From: Paramesorhizobium deserti
GTDB lineage: Bacteria > Pseudomonadota > Alphaproteobacteria > Rhizobiales > Rhizobiaceae
Reading direction: 5' to 3'
Assembly: GCF_001558695.1 (NCBI RefSeq)
Contig: NZ_LNTU01000037.1
Span: 124,001 to 188,000, forward strand
Length of the DNA stretch: 64,000 nt
The notes under the pieces: model-generated
Databases searched by the model: none
What the model was told of the DNA's origin: nothing
Seen by the model: only the letters and a program-made list of their open reading frames with translations
Translations under genes and position numbers: made by a program
Shown here: one piece after another, positions 19,860 to 28,128 of the stretch
How positions within the stretch are numbered: position 1 is the first letter of the stretch
Layout of the letters: each line of letters starts with the position of its first letter

Positions 19860-20297
19860 ATGAGTATCACCGACCGGCTGATAGGAGCCACCGGATTAGC
19901 AATCGCCGTATTCTTTGCATGGCGTGCCACGCTGATCGAAGAGCCCTTCATCTCGGATCCCGTAGGACCCCGGATTTTCCCGCTGATCATCTGCGTGCTG
20001 CTGGGCCTTGCCAGCCTTGGCATGTTGCTGCGCCCCGATCCGGAGCCCGATTGGCCTGCCTTGCCTGGCCTGATGGAGGTGGCAGCCGGAACAGTGGTGC
20101 TCGTAGCTTATGCCGAGCTCCTGCCGCAGCTTGGCTTTATCATCGCGACTTTTTTCGCCGCCGGCTATCTTGCCTGGCGGCTCGGTGCATCACCGCTTCG
20201 TGCCACGCTGGCGGGAGTTACGATCTCGCTCGGAATTTATGCGGTCTTTCATCTGATCCTCGGGCTTGCTCTGGCCCGCGGCCCCTTCGGCTTCTGA
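19860..20297 (+). CDS. tctB: Tripartite tricarboxylate transporter small membrane subunit
   Basis: 145 residues, four predicted membrane spans. Start at 19860 (MSITDRLIGATGLAIAV) chosen for GAGGGAGG just upstream. The segment DPVGPRIFPLIICVLLGLASL is characteristic of TctB. It works with TctA as the membrane part of the importer; 9 bases separate the two genes. Confidence 0.92.
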   Translation: MSITDRLIGATGLAIAVFFAWRATLIEEPFISDPVGPRIFPLIICVLLGLASLGMLLRPDPEPDWPALPGLMEVAAGTVVLVAYAELLPQLGFIIATFFAAGYLAWRLGASPLRATLAGVTISLGIYAVFHLILGLALARGPFGF

Positions 20298-20306
20298 GAG
20301 GCGGAC

Positions 20307-21839
20307 ATGGATATTCTGGCTTCCCTTGGCGACGGTTTCCTGATCGCTCTCACCTTCGAAAACCTTGCCCTTGCCGCTATCGGCTGTCTTCTGGGCACAA
20401 TCATCGGCGCCATGCCCGGGCTTGGTCCCTCCAACGGGGTTGCGATCCTGATCCCGCTTGCCTTCTCCCTCGGCCTGCCTGCGACACCGGCGCTGATCCT
20501 GCTGACATCCGTCTATTACGGGGCGATGTATGGCGGGCGGATCAGCTCGATCCTGATCAACATTCCCGGGGATGAACCCGCGATGATGACCTGCCTCGAC
20601 GGCTATCCGATGGCGCGGGCCGGGCGTGCGGGCGAAGCGCTGGCGATTTCCGGCATTGCTTCCTTCGTCGGCGCATTCTTCGCAACGTGGGGTCTGGTAT
20701 ATCTGGCGCCGCAACTGGTGAAAGTTGCGCTCCTGTTCGGACCGGCCGAGTATTTTGCGCTCTTCGCGCTGGCCTTTGCCACGATCGGCGGCGTGGCCGC
20801 CCGCAATCAGATGAAGGCGGCTTTCGCCATGGGGATCGGGCTGCTGATTGCCATGATTGGCGTCGATCTCCAGACAGGTGTGGCAAGGTTTTCGTTCAAT
20901 AACATCCATCTTTACGACGGCATCGATTTCCTTGTGGTGATCGTGGGTTTGTTCGCGCTCTCCGAGGTGTTCATTTTCCTCGAGCACCGCGCGGGAGGCG
21001 GCGTGGATGCGGGCCGCGTCGAGATGGGCCGCAGCATGCCGACGGCCAAGGTGATGAAGGACGTGACGCCGGCCATGATGCGCAGCACCGTGATCGGTTT
21101 CATCGCCGGCGTGTTGCCTGGCGCGGGAGCATCTCTGGGATCGTTCCTCGCCTATACGGTTGAAAAGAAGATCTCTGACAAGAATGGCACCTTCGGCAAG
21201 GGCGACCCGCGCGGCGTGGCCGCGCCGGAAGCGGGCAACAATGCCGCCGCCGGCGGTGCGTTGGTGCCAATGCTGGCGCTCGGCGTGCCCGGGTCTGGCA
21301 CCACTGCGGTGCTGCTGTCGCTGCTGCTCGCTCTCAACATCACCCCCGGCCCACTTCTTTTCCAGAAGAATCCGGATGTCGTATGGGGTCTGATCGCCGC
21401 ACTTTTCATCGCCAACATCATGCTGCTGGCGCTGAACCTGCCGTTGGTGAAGTTTTTCGTGCAGGTGCTGCGGGTGCCTACGCGCTATCTCATGCCTGCT
21501 GTCGCCATGATTTCTTTCGTCGGCATCTACGGGATCTCCGGTTCAACTTTCGATCTTCTGGTGATGGTCGCCTTCGGTGTGATTGGCTGGCTGTTTCGCA
21601 AGGCCGATATCCCGTTGGTACCGGTGATCCTCGGCGTTCTGCTCGGCAAGCTGATGGAGACTAACCTGCGCCGCGAACTGACAATATCGGACGGCAACTG
21701 GTGGGCTCTGATCGATAGTCCTCTTTCGATCGCTATCTGGGCTTGCGCGATCGTCGGCTTTGTTCTGCCGATCTTGCTGAGGCGTTATGTTCGCTTCGCA
21801 AGAGTTCCCCAAACCGGAGACGATCTGACCGGACAGTGA
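20307..21839 (+). CDS. tctA: Tripartite tricarboxylate transporter large membrane subunit
   Basis: 510 residues with 11-12 membrane spans. TctA marks: GTIIGAMPGLGPSNGVAILIP near residues 31-51, YGAMYGGRISSILINIPG near 71-88, PEAGNNAAAGGALVPML and LGVPGSGTTAVLL. Last gene of the operon; the sodium- or proton-coupled channel for the acid bound by TctC. Confidence 0.95.
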   Translation: MDILASLGDGFLIALTFENLALAAIGCLLGTIIGAMPGLGPSNGVAILIPLAFSLGLPATPALILLTSVYYGAMYGGRISSILINIPGDEPAMMTCLDGYPMARAGRAGEALAISGIASFVGAFFATWGLVYLAPQLVKVALLFGPAEYFALFALAFATIGGVAARNQMKAAFAMGIGLLIAMIGVDLQTGVARFSFNNIHLYDGIDFLVVIVGLFALSEVFIFLEHRAGGGVDAGRVEMGRSMPTAKVMKDVTPAMMRSTVIGFIAGVLPGAGASLGSFLAYTVEKKISDKNGTFGKGDPRGVAAPEAGNNAAAGGALVPMLALGVPGSGTTAVLLSLLLALNITPGPLLFQKNPDVVWGLIAALFIANIMLLALNLPLVKFFVQVLRVPTRYLMPAVAMISFVGIYGISGSTFDLLVMVAFGVIGWLFRKADIPLVPVILGVLLGKLMETNLRRELTISDGNWWALIDSPLSIAIWACAIVGFVLPILLRRYVRFARVPQTGDDLTGQ

Positions 21840-21869
21840 AGTGCTTTACCGGATTTGCAGTCGGAGCAA

Positions 21870-22694
21870 TTACAGGTCCTCGACTGGTCCGACCGTTTCC
21901 GGATGCTTTGCCGGAACGAGCATCGCGAGCTTCAGTTCGGGGTGCCCGGAGAGGGCGAAGCTCACCTGCTCGAAGCATGAAAAGCCATCCTCGGGATGAT
22001 CGAATGTTCTTTCGCCGCCCTCACGCTCCAGCACGACGCGTTCGTGCCAATAGCGCCTGAACGGTTCGCTGCTTGCGCTGAGCTCGTCGATTAGCCGGAT
22101 GATTTGAGGATCGTCTACGTGAGCACTCACATCCGCGCGAAACTCGGCGACCACTCGCCTCGCCCTATTGTCGTAATCCCGGATCAGGGACCGCGCCATC
22201 GGATGAAGGAAGATATAGCGCAGCAGGTTTTTGTCTCCCGGCCCGTCGAGCCAGCCGAGGAAGAGGCGTTCGGCATCGGCATTCCAGCCACGGGCGGTCC
22301 AGCTTCGATCGAGCACATAGGCCGGCGAGGCGATGAAATTGACACAGGTGAGCATGGCCGGCGGGACGTGATCTGTCTCGCTTTCGGTCTGGTCGGGATC
22401 GCGCTTTGCGGCCAGCTCGAACATATAGGCCCGTTCGGCCCGGCCGAGCCGAAGCGCCCTGGCGAGCCGGGCGAGCGCCTGCGGAGAGAGGGACATATCG
22501 CGGCCCTGCTCCAGCCAAGTGTACCAGGTGACGCTGACGCCCGCCAATTGAGCCACCTCCTCTCGCCGCAAGCCGGGTGTGCGACGCCGTCCGCCGGGAG
22601 GAAGACCGATATCCGACGGCAGCAGCCTCTCCCTGACGGACCTCGCGAAATCGCCTAGTTCCTGACGCTGCGTTGGTGGGGCTGACCGTATCAT
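21870..22694 (-). CDS. XRE-family regulator with MmyB-like ligand-binding domain
   Basis: 274 residues from ATG 22694 (MIRSAPPTQRQELGDF). The N-terminal HTH (RTPGLRREEVAQLAGVSVTWYTWLEQGRD) is the HTH_31 type, followed by an MmyB-like domain (FNADAERLF-type WNADAERLFLGWL, RNLLRYIFLHP-type NLLRYIFLHP, LIDELSASSEPFRRYWHER). It is divergent from a methyltransferase gene, a frequent pairing, and may regulate it. The ligand is unknown; related MmyB domains may bind fatty acids. Confidence 0.9.
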   Translation of the reverse strand: MIRSAPPTQRQELGDFARSVRERLLPSDIGLPPGGRRRTPGLRREEVAQLAGVSVTWYTWLEQGRDMSLSPQALARLARALRLGRAERAYMFELAAKRDPDQTESETDHVPPAMLTCVNFIASPAYVLDRSWTARGWNADAERLFLGWLDGPGDKNLLRYIFLHPMARSLIRDYDNRARRVVAEFRADVSAHVDDPQIIRLIDELSASSEPFRRYWHERVVLEREGGERTFDHPEDGFSCFEQVSFALSGHPELKLAMLVPAKHPETVGPVEDL

Positions 22695-22707
22695 GGTGAG
22701 ATTTTTA

Positions 22708-22735
22708 CCAGTATATTTTTGGATCTGAAACCAGT
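22708..22735. promoter_or_regulatory. Direct repeat in the XRE/methyltransferase divergent promoter
   Basis: ACCAGT occurs at 22708 and 22730, 22 bases apart (two helical turns), in an AT-rich 90-base gap. It could be the XRE regulator's binding site. Confidence 0.3.
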
Positions 22736-22783
22736 TTAACCGCCGTGCTACCGGGCGTCCACGATGAAACAATGGAGGCAGCA

Positions 22784-23557
22784 ATGTTGGAAAACAGTCA
22801 TGAGGCCCTCGTCGGAGGGCAATTCGGGTCAAGGGCCGAGGCCTATTTGAAAAGCGCCATCCACGCGCAAAGCCCGGACCTGGATGCGATGGTGGCGCTG
22901 GTGCGTGATCGAAAGGATGCGCGTGTGCTCGACCTTGGTTGCGGCGGTGGCCATGTGACCTTCAACGTCTCGCCGCTGGTGAAGGAAATCGTCGCCTATG
23001 ATCTGTCGCCGGAGATGCTCGACGTGGTCGCCCACGCCTCGCGTGAGCGCGGGTTGGATAATGTCACGACGCGGCAGGGTACGGTCGAGAGCCTTCCCTT
23101 CGACGATGGCAGTTTCGAGGTGGTGCTCAGCCGTTTCAGCGCGCATCACTGGCGCGATCTCGATGCGGCCCTGCGGGAAGCCGAGCGCGTCTTGAAGACT
23201 GGGGGACTGCTGGTAATCGTCGATACGGTCACCTCAGGCATTCCACTCATCGACACCTATTTCCAGGCGCTCGAACTCCTGCGCGACTGCTCGCATGTGC
23301 GCAACTACACGCGGGCCGAATGGGAGGCGGCTGTCGTCCGGGCGGGACTTCAACCGCGTTTCGTCGCGGCGTTTCGGTTGCGCCTCGACTTCAGGGCATG
23401 GGTCGAGCGCATGAATACTCCACAGCTGCATGTGGATGCGATCCGCTCGCTCCAGCGCGCTGTTTCCGGTCAGGCGTCACGCTATTTCGATACGGAACCC
23501 GACGGGAGCCATTGCATCGACGTCGCGCTTTTCGAAGCAGTGAAACGGTCTCGGTGA
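22784..23557 (+). CDS. SAM-dependent methyltransferase (class I, UbiE-like)
   Basis: 257 residues from the ATG at 22784, which has GGAGG six bases upstream. SAM-binding motif I is VLDLGCGGGHVTF, followed by motif II (YDLSPEML), LPFDDGSFEVVLSRFSAHHWRD and LKTGGLLVIVD. The N-terminal FGSRAEAYLKSAIHAQSPDL is typical of a methyltransferase group often found beside MmyB-type regulators. The target molecule is unknown. Confidence 0.88.
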   Translation: MLENSHEALVGGQFGSRAEAYLKSAIHAQSPDLDAMVALVRDRKDARVLDLGCGGGHVTFNVSPLVKEIVAYDLSPEMLDVVAHASRERGLDNVTTRQGTVESLPFDDGSFEVVLSRFSAHHWRDLDAALREAERVLKTGGLLVIVDTVTSGIPLIDTYFQALELLRDCSHVRNYTRAEWEAAVVRAGLQPRFVAAFRLRLDFRAWVERMNTPQLHVDAIRSLQRAVSGQASRYFDTEPDGSHCIDVALFEAVKRSR

Positions 23558-23600
23558 GAACCGTTCAGGGATTAGCCAATGGCCGTAACCGTCTTTTTGG

Positions 23601-25637
23601 TCAGATGTCCTTTAGAAGGCGGAGCGCATCATAGATTGCCGCATGCGTATTGCGCGCGGCAACCGCATCGCCAATGCGGAAGAGCTGGAATTTGCCTTCC
23701 GCATTGCGCATGACGGATTGCCGTTGCCCGGTAATCAGCTGATCGTGCGATATTTCTCCGAGATTGCTCGAGGCAGGTTTCAGCTCGAAGTACAGTTCAT
23801 CAAGCGGAATGGTGCCGTGGTTCACAACAACTTGGTCGAACGCGCGCTGCTTCGCAACACCGACATAGTCACTGCCGATATGGGCGATGAGCTGATTGCC
23901 GTTCTTTTCGACGGCCTCCAGACGGTAGGTCACCGTAAAGATGACATCCCGTTTCTGCATCGAACGCATGTAGGGCACGAGGTTCATCGCCATGACCTCG
24001 GGCGCGAACGAGCGGTCGGGCGTCATGATCTCAACCTTTGCCCCGGCATTGGCAAGGACTTCCGCCGCCTGCAGCGCGGCGTGATCACCCGCGTCATCGT
24101 AGATGAGAACGGTACTGCCGGGTTTCACATCACCCGAGATGATATCCCAGGAGGAAACGACAAACTCATTGCCCCTCTTCAACACCTCGTTATGCGGTAG
24201 GCCGCCGGTTGCAATGATGACGACATCGGGCTTTTCCGCCAGGACGGTTCCGGCTTCGGCCCAGCTATTGAAACGGAAGGCGACGCCGAGCTTCTCGCAC
24301 TGCGCCATGCGCCAGTCGATGATCGAGATCATCTCCTTGCGGCGCTCGCTCTGCGCGGTCAGGCGAATCTGGCCGCCGGGATCGTTCGCTGCCTCGAAGA
24401 CAACGACCTCGTGACCACGCTCGCCCGCCACCCGCGCCGCCTCCATCCCGGCCGGCCCCGCGCCGATGATGACAACTTTCTTGCGATCACGGGCCTTCGC
24501 GATTTCATGCGGCATCGTGAGTTCGCGGCCTGTTGCCGCATTGTGGATACAATAGGCGGCGCCACCCTGATAGATGCGGTCCAGGCAATAGTTCGCACCC
24601 ACGCAGGGCCGGATTTCTTCTTCCCGCTTCTCGATGATTTTCCGAACGATACGCGGGTCCGTCATGTGAGCGCGGGTCATGCCGACCATATCGAGCTTGC
24701 CCGAGGCGATTGCATGCCGCGCGGTCGCCACATCGGGGATTTTCGCGGCATGGAAGGTCGGAAAGCCGGTGGTGGCACGAATTTCACCGGCGAAATCAAG
24801 ATGCGGTGAATTTGCCATGCCCTGGATCGGAATGACGTCCGTCAGGCCGGCGTCGGTATCGATATGCCCCCTGATGACGTTCAGGAAATCGATCATGCCG
24901 CTGTCCTTGAGACGCCTGGAGATTTCCAGACCATCTTCCCTGGTCAGTCCGCCTTCGAGCATCTCGTCGCCCGTGTAGCGGACACCGATAATGAAATCGG
25001 GACCGACACGCTTGCGGATTTCCTTGAGCACATCGAAGGTGAAACGCAGCCTGTTGTCGAGAGAACCGCCGTAAGGGCCGTCGAGCTCATTGGTCAGCGG
25101 CGACCAGAACTGGTCCATCAGGTGCCCGTAAGCCTGCAATTCGATGCCATCCATGCCGCCGGCCTTCATCCGCTCGGCCGCATCGGCATAATCCCCGATG
25201 ATCCGCTCGATATCCCAATCCTCCAGCTTCTTCGGGAAGGCGCGGTGAGCAGTCTCGCGATGATGCGACGGTGAGACGACCGGCAGCCAGTCGGCCTTGT
25301 CCCATCGCGTTCGCCGCCCCAGATGGGTGAGCTGGATCATGATCGCCGCCCCCTGCTCGTGCACGGCATCGGTCAGATCCTTGATCCACGGCACCACCTC
25401 GTCCTTATAGACGAGAAGATTGTTGAAGACCGGCGGGCTGTCCTTCGAGACGGCGGCCGAGCCTGCCGTCATCGTCATAGCAACACCGCCCCTGGCGCGC
25501 TCCACATGATAGGCGCGGTAGCGCGCCTTGGGCATTCCGTCCTCCGGGTAAGCCGGTTCATGGGAGGTCACGATGATGCGGTTGCGCAGCGTGAGATACT
25601 TGAGCCGATAGGGCTGAAGGAGAGGATCGTTCGACAT
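23601..25637 (-). CDS. FMN/FAD Fe-S oxidoreductase, dimethylglycine/N-methylproline demethylase-like
   Basis: 678 residues with the trimethylamine-dehydrogenase/2,4-dienoyl-CoA-reductase architecture: an FMN TIM barrel (about 1-340), an Fe-S segment, then FAD/NAD(P)-binding domains (VVIIGAGPAGMEAARVAGERG near 388). Of the four cluster cysteines C345, C348, C351 and C364 of trimethylamine dehydrogenase, this protein has C345, A348, C351 and C363. The sequence LDRIYQGGAAYCIHNAATGRE resembles the group annotated as secondary-amine demethylases (dimethylglycine or N-methylproline, for example from stachydrine). It is divergent from a TetR gene. Substrate assignment is tentative. Confidence 0.8.
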   Translation of the reverse strand: MSNDPLLQPYRLKYLTLRNRIIVTSHEPAYPEDGMPKARYRAYHVERARGGVAMTMTAGSAAVSKDSPPVFNNLLVYKDEVVPWIKDLTDAVHEQGAAIMIQLTHLGRRTRWDKADWLPVVSPSHHRETAHRAFPKKLEDWDIERIIGDYADAAERMKAGGMDGIELQAYGHLMDQFWSPLTNELDGPYGGSLDNRLRFTFDVLKEIRKRVGPDFIIGVRYTGDEMLEGGLTREDGLEISRRLKDSGMIDFLNVIRGHIDTDAGLTDVIPIQGMANSPHLDFAGEIRATTGFPTFHAAKIPDVATARHAIASGKLDMVGMTRAHMTDPRIVRKIIEKREEEIRPCVGANYCLDRIYQGGAAYCIHNAATGRELTMPHEIAKARDRKKVVIIGAGPAGMEAARVAGERGHEVVVFEAANDPGGQIRLTAQSERRKEMISIIDWRMAQCEKLGVAFRFNSWAEAGTVLAEKPDVVIIATGGLPHNEVLKRGNEFVVSSWDIISGDVKPGSTVLIYDDAGDHAALQAAEVLANAGAKVEIMTPDRSFAPEVMAMNLVPYMRSMQKRDVIFTVTYRLEAVEKNGNQLIAHIGSDYVGVAKQRAFDQVVVNHGTIPLDELYFELKPASSNLGEISHDQLITGQRQSVMRNAEGKFQLFRIGDAVAARNTHAAIYDALRLLKDI

Positions 25638-25679
25638 GCCCGGTTCCCATCTGGAGGTTTTCAGGGAGCATAGTCAGGA

Positions 25680-25737
25680 ATGTACATTAGTGTCAATTAA
25701 ATGATCATGTACGTACCCTACATTGACGGTTATGTAC
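25680..25737. promoter_or_regulatory. Three ATGTAC repeats in the oxidoreductase/TetR divergent promoter
   Basis: ATGTAC is found at 25680, 25707 and 25732, with steps of 27 and 25 bases, and the first and last lie in TGTACA palindromes. They fill most of the gap between the divergent genes, as expected for TetR operators controlling both. Assignment is inference. Confidence 0.45.
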
Positions 25738-25751
25738 AACCTTGATAGAAA

Positions 25752-26384
25752 ATGCCGATGGAGCAGACCTCGAACGAAAGCGGCTGGCGTGGTTCCCCGG
25801 ATCTCTGGTTGGAGGCGGCATACGAGTCCTTGCTGGTATCCGGCGTCGATGCCGTCAAAATCATGCCACTGGCAAAAAAGCTCAATCTGTCACGAACGAG
25901 CTTCTACTGGTTCTTCAGGGATCGCGAGGAACTGCTTGATACCCTCGTCTCGCGCTGGCGCGAGAAAAACACCGGCAATCTCATCAAACGGGCCGATGCC
26001 TATGCCGAAACGATCGCCGAGGCTATGCTGAACGTTTTCGACTGCTGGCTGGATACCGAGATCTTCGACGCGAAATTCGAGTTCGCCGTGAGGAGTTGGG
26101 CCCTCCAGTCTCCCGAAATCCTGGCTGAGGTTCGGCAGGCCGATCAGCAGCGTCTCGATACCCTGGCACGCATGTTCGTCCGTTTCGGGGAGGATGAGTC
26201 ACGGGCCGATGTCAGGGCACGCACGATTTATCTGGTGCAGATCGGATATATCTCGATGCAGACGAGCGAAGATATCCCCGTCCGCATGAAGCGCATCCCG
26301 GAATATGTGGAAATCTTCACCGGTCAGACGCCGGAGAAGCGCGAGCTCGACCGCTTTTATTCGCGTCATGGATACGCGGAGTAG
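25752..26384 (+). CDS. TetR-family transcriptional regulator
   Basis: 210 residues. The HTH is LYESLLVSG-type YESLLVSGVDAVKIMPLAKKLNLSRTSFYWFFRDREELLDTLV, typical of TetR, with a helical ligand-binding domain after it. An alternative start two codons downstream (25758) is equally possible; no clear ribosome site is seen. It probably represses the divergent demethylase-like gene, responding to a methylated amine or its product. Confidence 0.92.
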   Translation: MPMEQTSNESGWRGSPDLWLEAAYESLLVSGVDAVKIMPLAKKLNLSRTSFYWFFRDREELLDTLVSRWREKNTGNLIKRADAYAETIAEAMLNVFDCWLDTEIFDAKFEFAVRSWALQSPEILAEVRQADQQRLDTLARMFVRFGEDESRADVRARTIYLVQIGYISMQTSEDIPVRMKRIPEYVEIFTGQTPEKRELDRFYSRHGYAE

Positions 26385-26442
26385 GTTGGGCAAACGCTCT
26401 CCCGAGCAGATGTCGTAATCAAAGAACGACAAGGACGCGCTA

Positions 26443-27348
26443 TTACTGCGGTGGATTGACCATCCTGTTTTCCCTGAGCCGTTTGGCGGCGAGTTGGACG
26501 AACGATCTGATCTTTGCCGCCGCCCTTCTTCCCTCCGGCTGGACAATGTGGATCGGCAGCGGCTCCTCCTCGTGATCGGTCAGTATCGGGATGAGCTTGC
26601 CTTCCGCGATAAGTGGAGCGACCTGATATGAAAGGATTCGCGTCAAGCCCCAGCCTCTAACCGCAGCCTCGATCGCGGCTTCATTATTGTTGCACATGAG
26701 CCGCGGGGTTACGCGGACGCTTGTTCGTCCGTCTCGTCCAAAGCGCCAATCCGGCGACGCCCATGCGCTGGTGGCGGCGACGATTTGATGCGCCGCCAGA
26801 TCGGCGGGCACGGAAGGCATCCCTTGTCGGCGGAAATAATCCCGCGATCCGCATATGATACGGCGCACCGTTCCAACACGAACGGCACTGAGACTGGATA
26901 GCGGCAAGTGGCCGATGCGGACCGCGACGTCGATGCCCTCTTCGACCAGATTGGTGACACGGTCGAGAAAAAGCGATCGCACTGTTACTGACGGATAAAT
27001 ATCCAGATATTCCAGCAGAATCGGCAGCACGTAAATCTGGCCAAACAGGACCGAGGCGGTTACCGTCAGCGTTCCCGATGGCCGGGAAAAGGAACCCGCC
27101 GCGGCGGCATCCGCCTCCTGGATATCGGAAAGGATGCGCCGGCAATCCTCGAGATAACGCTGCCCTGTTTCGGTCAGCATCACGGAGCGCGTGGTGCGGA
27201 TGAAGAGACGCGTGCCGATGACTGCTTCCAATCCGGCGATGGCACGGGTGACCGCTGGAGGATTGAGGTTGAGCTGCCGCGCCGCCTTCGCGAAATTCCC
27301 GGTTTCCGCAACCCTTACGAATACCTGCAGTGCCTGGAAGCGATCCAT
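26443..27348 (-). CDS. LysR-family transcriptional regulator
   Basis: 301 residues from ATG 27348 (MDRFQALQVFVRVAETGNFAKAARQL), which has GAGG upstream. HTH in the first 60 residues, substrate-binding domain from about 90 (GTLTVTASVLFGQIYVLPIL). The HTH and RSVMLTETGQRYLEDCRRIL fit the CrgA-like subgroup. Divergent from the GST, PNPOx-like and DUF1348 genes, which it likely controls through the box at 27366-27380. Confidence 0.93.
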   Translation of the reverse strand: MDRFQALQVFVRVAETGNFAKAARQLNLNPPAVTRAIAGLEAVIGTRLFIRTTRSVMLTETGQRYLEDCRRILSDIQEADAAAAGSFSRPSGTLTVTASVLFGQIYVLPILLEYLDIYPSVTVRSLFLDRVTNLVEEGIDVAVRIGHLPLSSLSAVRVGTVRRIICGSRDYFRRQGMPSVPADLAAHQIVAATSAWASPDWRFGRDGRTSVRVTPRLMCNNNEAAIEAAVRGWGLTRILSYQVAPLIAEGKLIPILTDHEEEPLPIHIVQPEGRRAAAKIRSFVQLAAKRLRENRMVNPPQ

Positions 27349-27365
27349 TTTTCCTCGATGAATTA

Positions 27366-27380
27366 TTTCATACAGTGAAA
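27366..27380. promoter_or_regulatory. Candidate LysR box
   Basis: TTTCATACAGTGAAA is a perfect TTTCA-N5-TGAAA palindrome containing the T-N11-A pattern of LysR sites. It lies 18 bases before the LysR start and 94 bases before the GST start. Confidence 0.55.
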
Positions 27381-27473
27381 CAGACAATTCTTCTCTTTGG
27401 CGGTTCTATCATCATATCAGAATAATCCATAGTGCGCTCGAACCCATTTCAATGTTCCCTTGAAAGGCTGGAG

Positions 27474-28091
27474 ATGAAGCTTTACCACCACCCATTGTCC
27501 GGGCATTCCCATCGCGTGCGCCTGTTTTGCTCCCTCCTCGGTATAGAGCTCGAGCTGATCGAGCTCGACCTTCTCAAGGGAGCGCATAAAACGCCGGAAT
27601 ATCTCGGACTTAACCGCTTCGGGCAGGTTCCGCTTCTCGATGATGGCGGCATTCTGATCGCCGATTCCAACGCCATCATGGTTTATCTGGCGAAGAAGCT
27701 TGGCCGGAAAGACTGGCTGCCGGAAGATCCTGTCGGGGCGGCGGCAGTCCAGCGATGGCTTTCGGTTGCCGCGGGACAAATCGCATTCGGCCCTGCCGCA
27801 GCACGCCTGATCACCCTGTTTGGAGCCAGGTTCAACCCTGAGGAAGTTATCGGGCGGGCCCACGCCATCTTGAACATACTCGACGCCGAACTTCAGGAAC
27901 GCGACTGGATCGCCGCCGATCATCCCACGATTGCTGATGTGGCCCTTTATAGCTACATCGCTCGCGCCCCGGAGGGGAATGTCGATATCTCAGCCCACTT
28001 GAATGTCGGAAACTGGCTTATGCGAATGGAAGGCCTGCCCGGCTTCCTGCCCTTCCGGAAGTCGCCCGTCGGTCTTGCGGCGGCGAATTGA
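27474..28091 (+). CDS. Glutathione S-transferase family protein
   Basis: 205 residues from ATG 27474 ([22 protein letters not shown]). Thioredoxin-like N-terminal domain with Ser near residue 9 as likely catalytic contact, [13 protein letters not shown] and [10 protein letters not shown] (glutathione gamma-Glu contacts), then a helical C-terminal domain with the N-capping box [14 protein letters not shown]. Cytosolic conjugation or peroxidase activity expected; first gene after the LysR-controlled promoter, 37 bases before the next. Confidence 0.93.
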   Translation: MKLYHHPLSGHSHRVRLFCSLLGIELELIELDLLKGAHKTPEYLGLNRFGQVPLLDDGGILIADSNAIMVYLAKKLGRKDWLPEDPVGAAAVQRWLSVAAGQIAFGPAAARLITLFGARFNPEEVIGRAHAILNILDAELQERDWIAADHPTIADVALYSYIARAPEGNVDISAHLNVGNWLMRMEGLPGFLPFRKSPVGLAAAN

Positions 28092-28128
28092 AGCCATTGC
28101 GAGCCCTCTGATGCTTGAAAGGCGGCCC

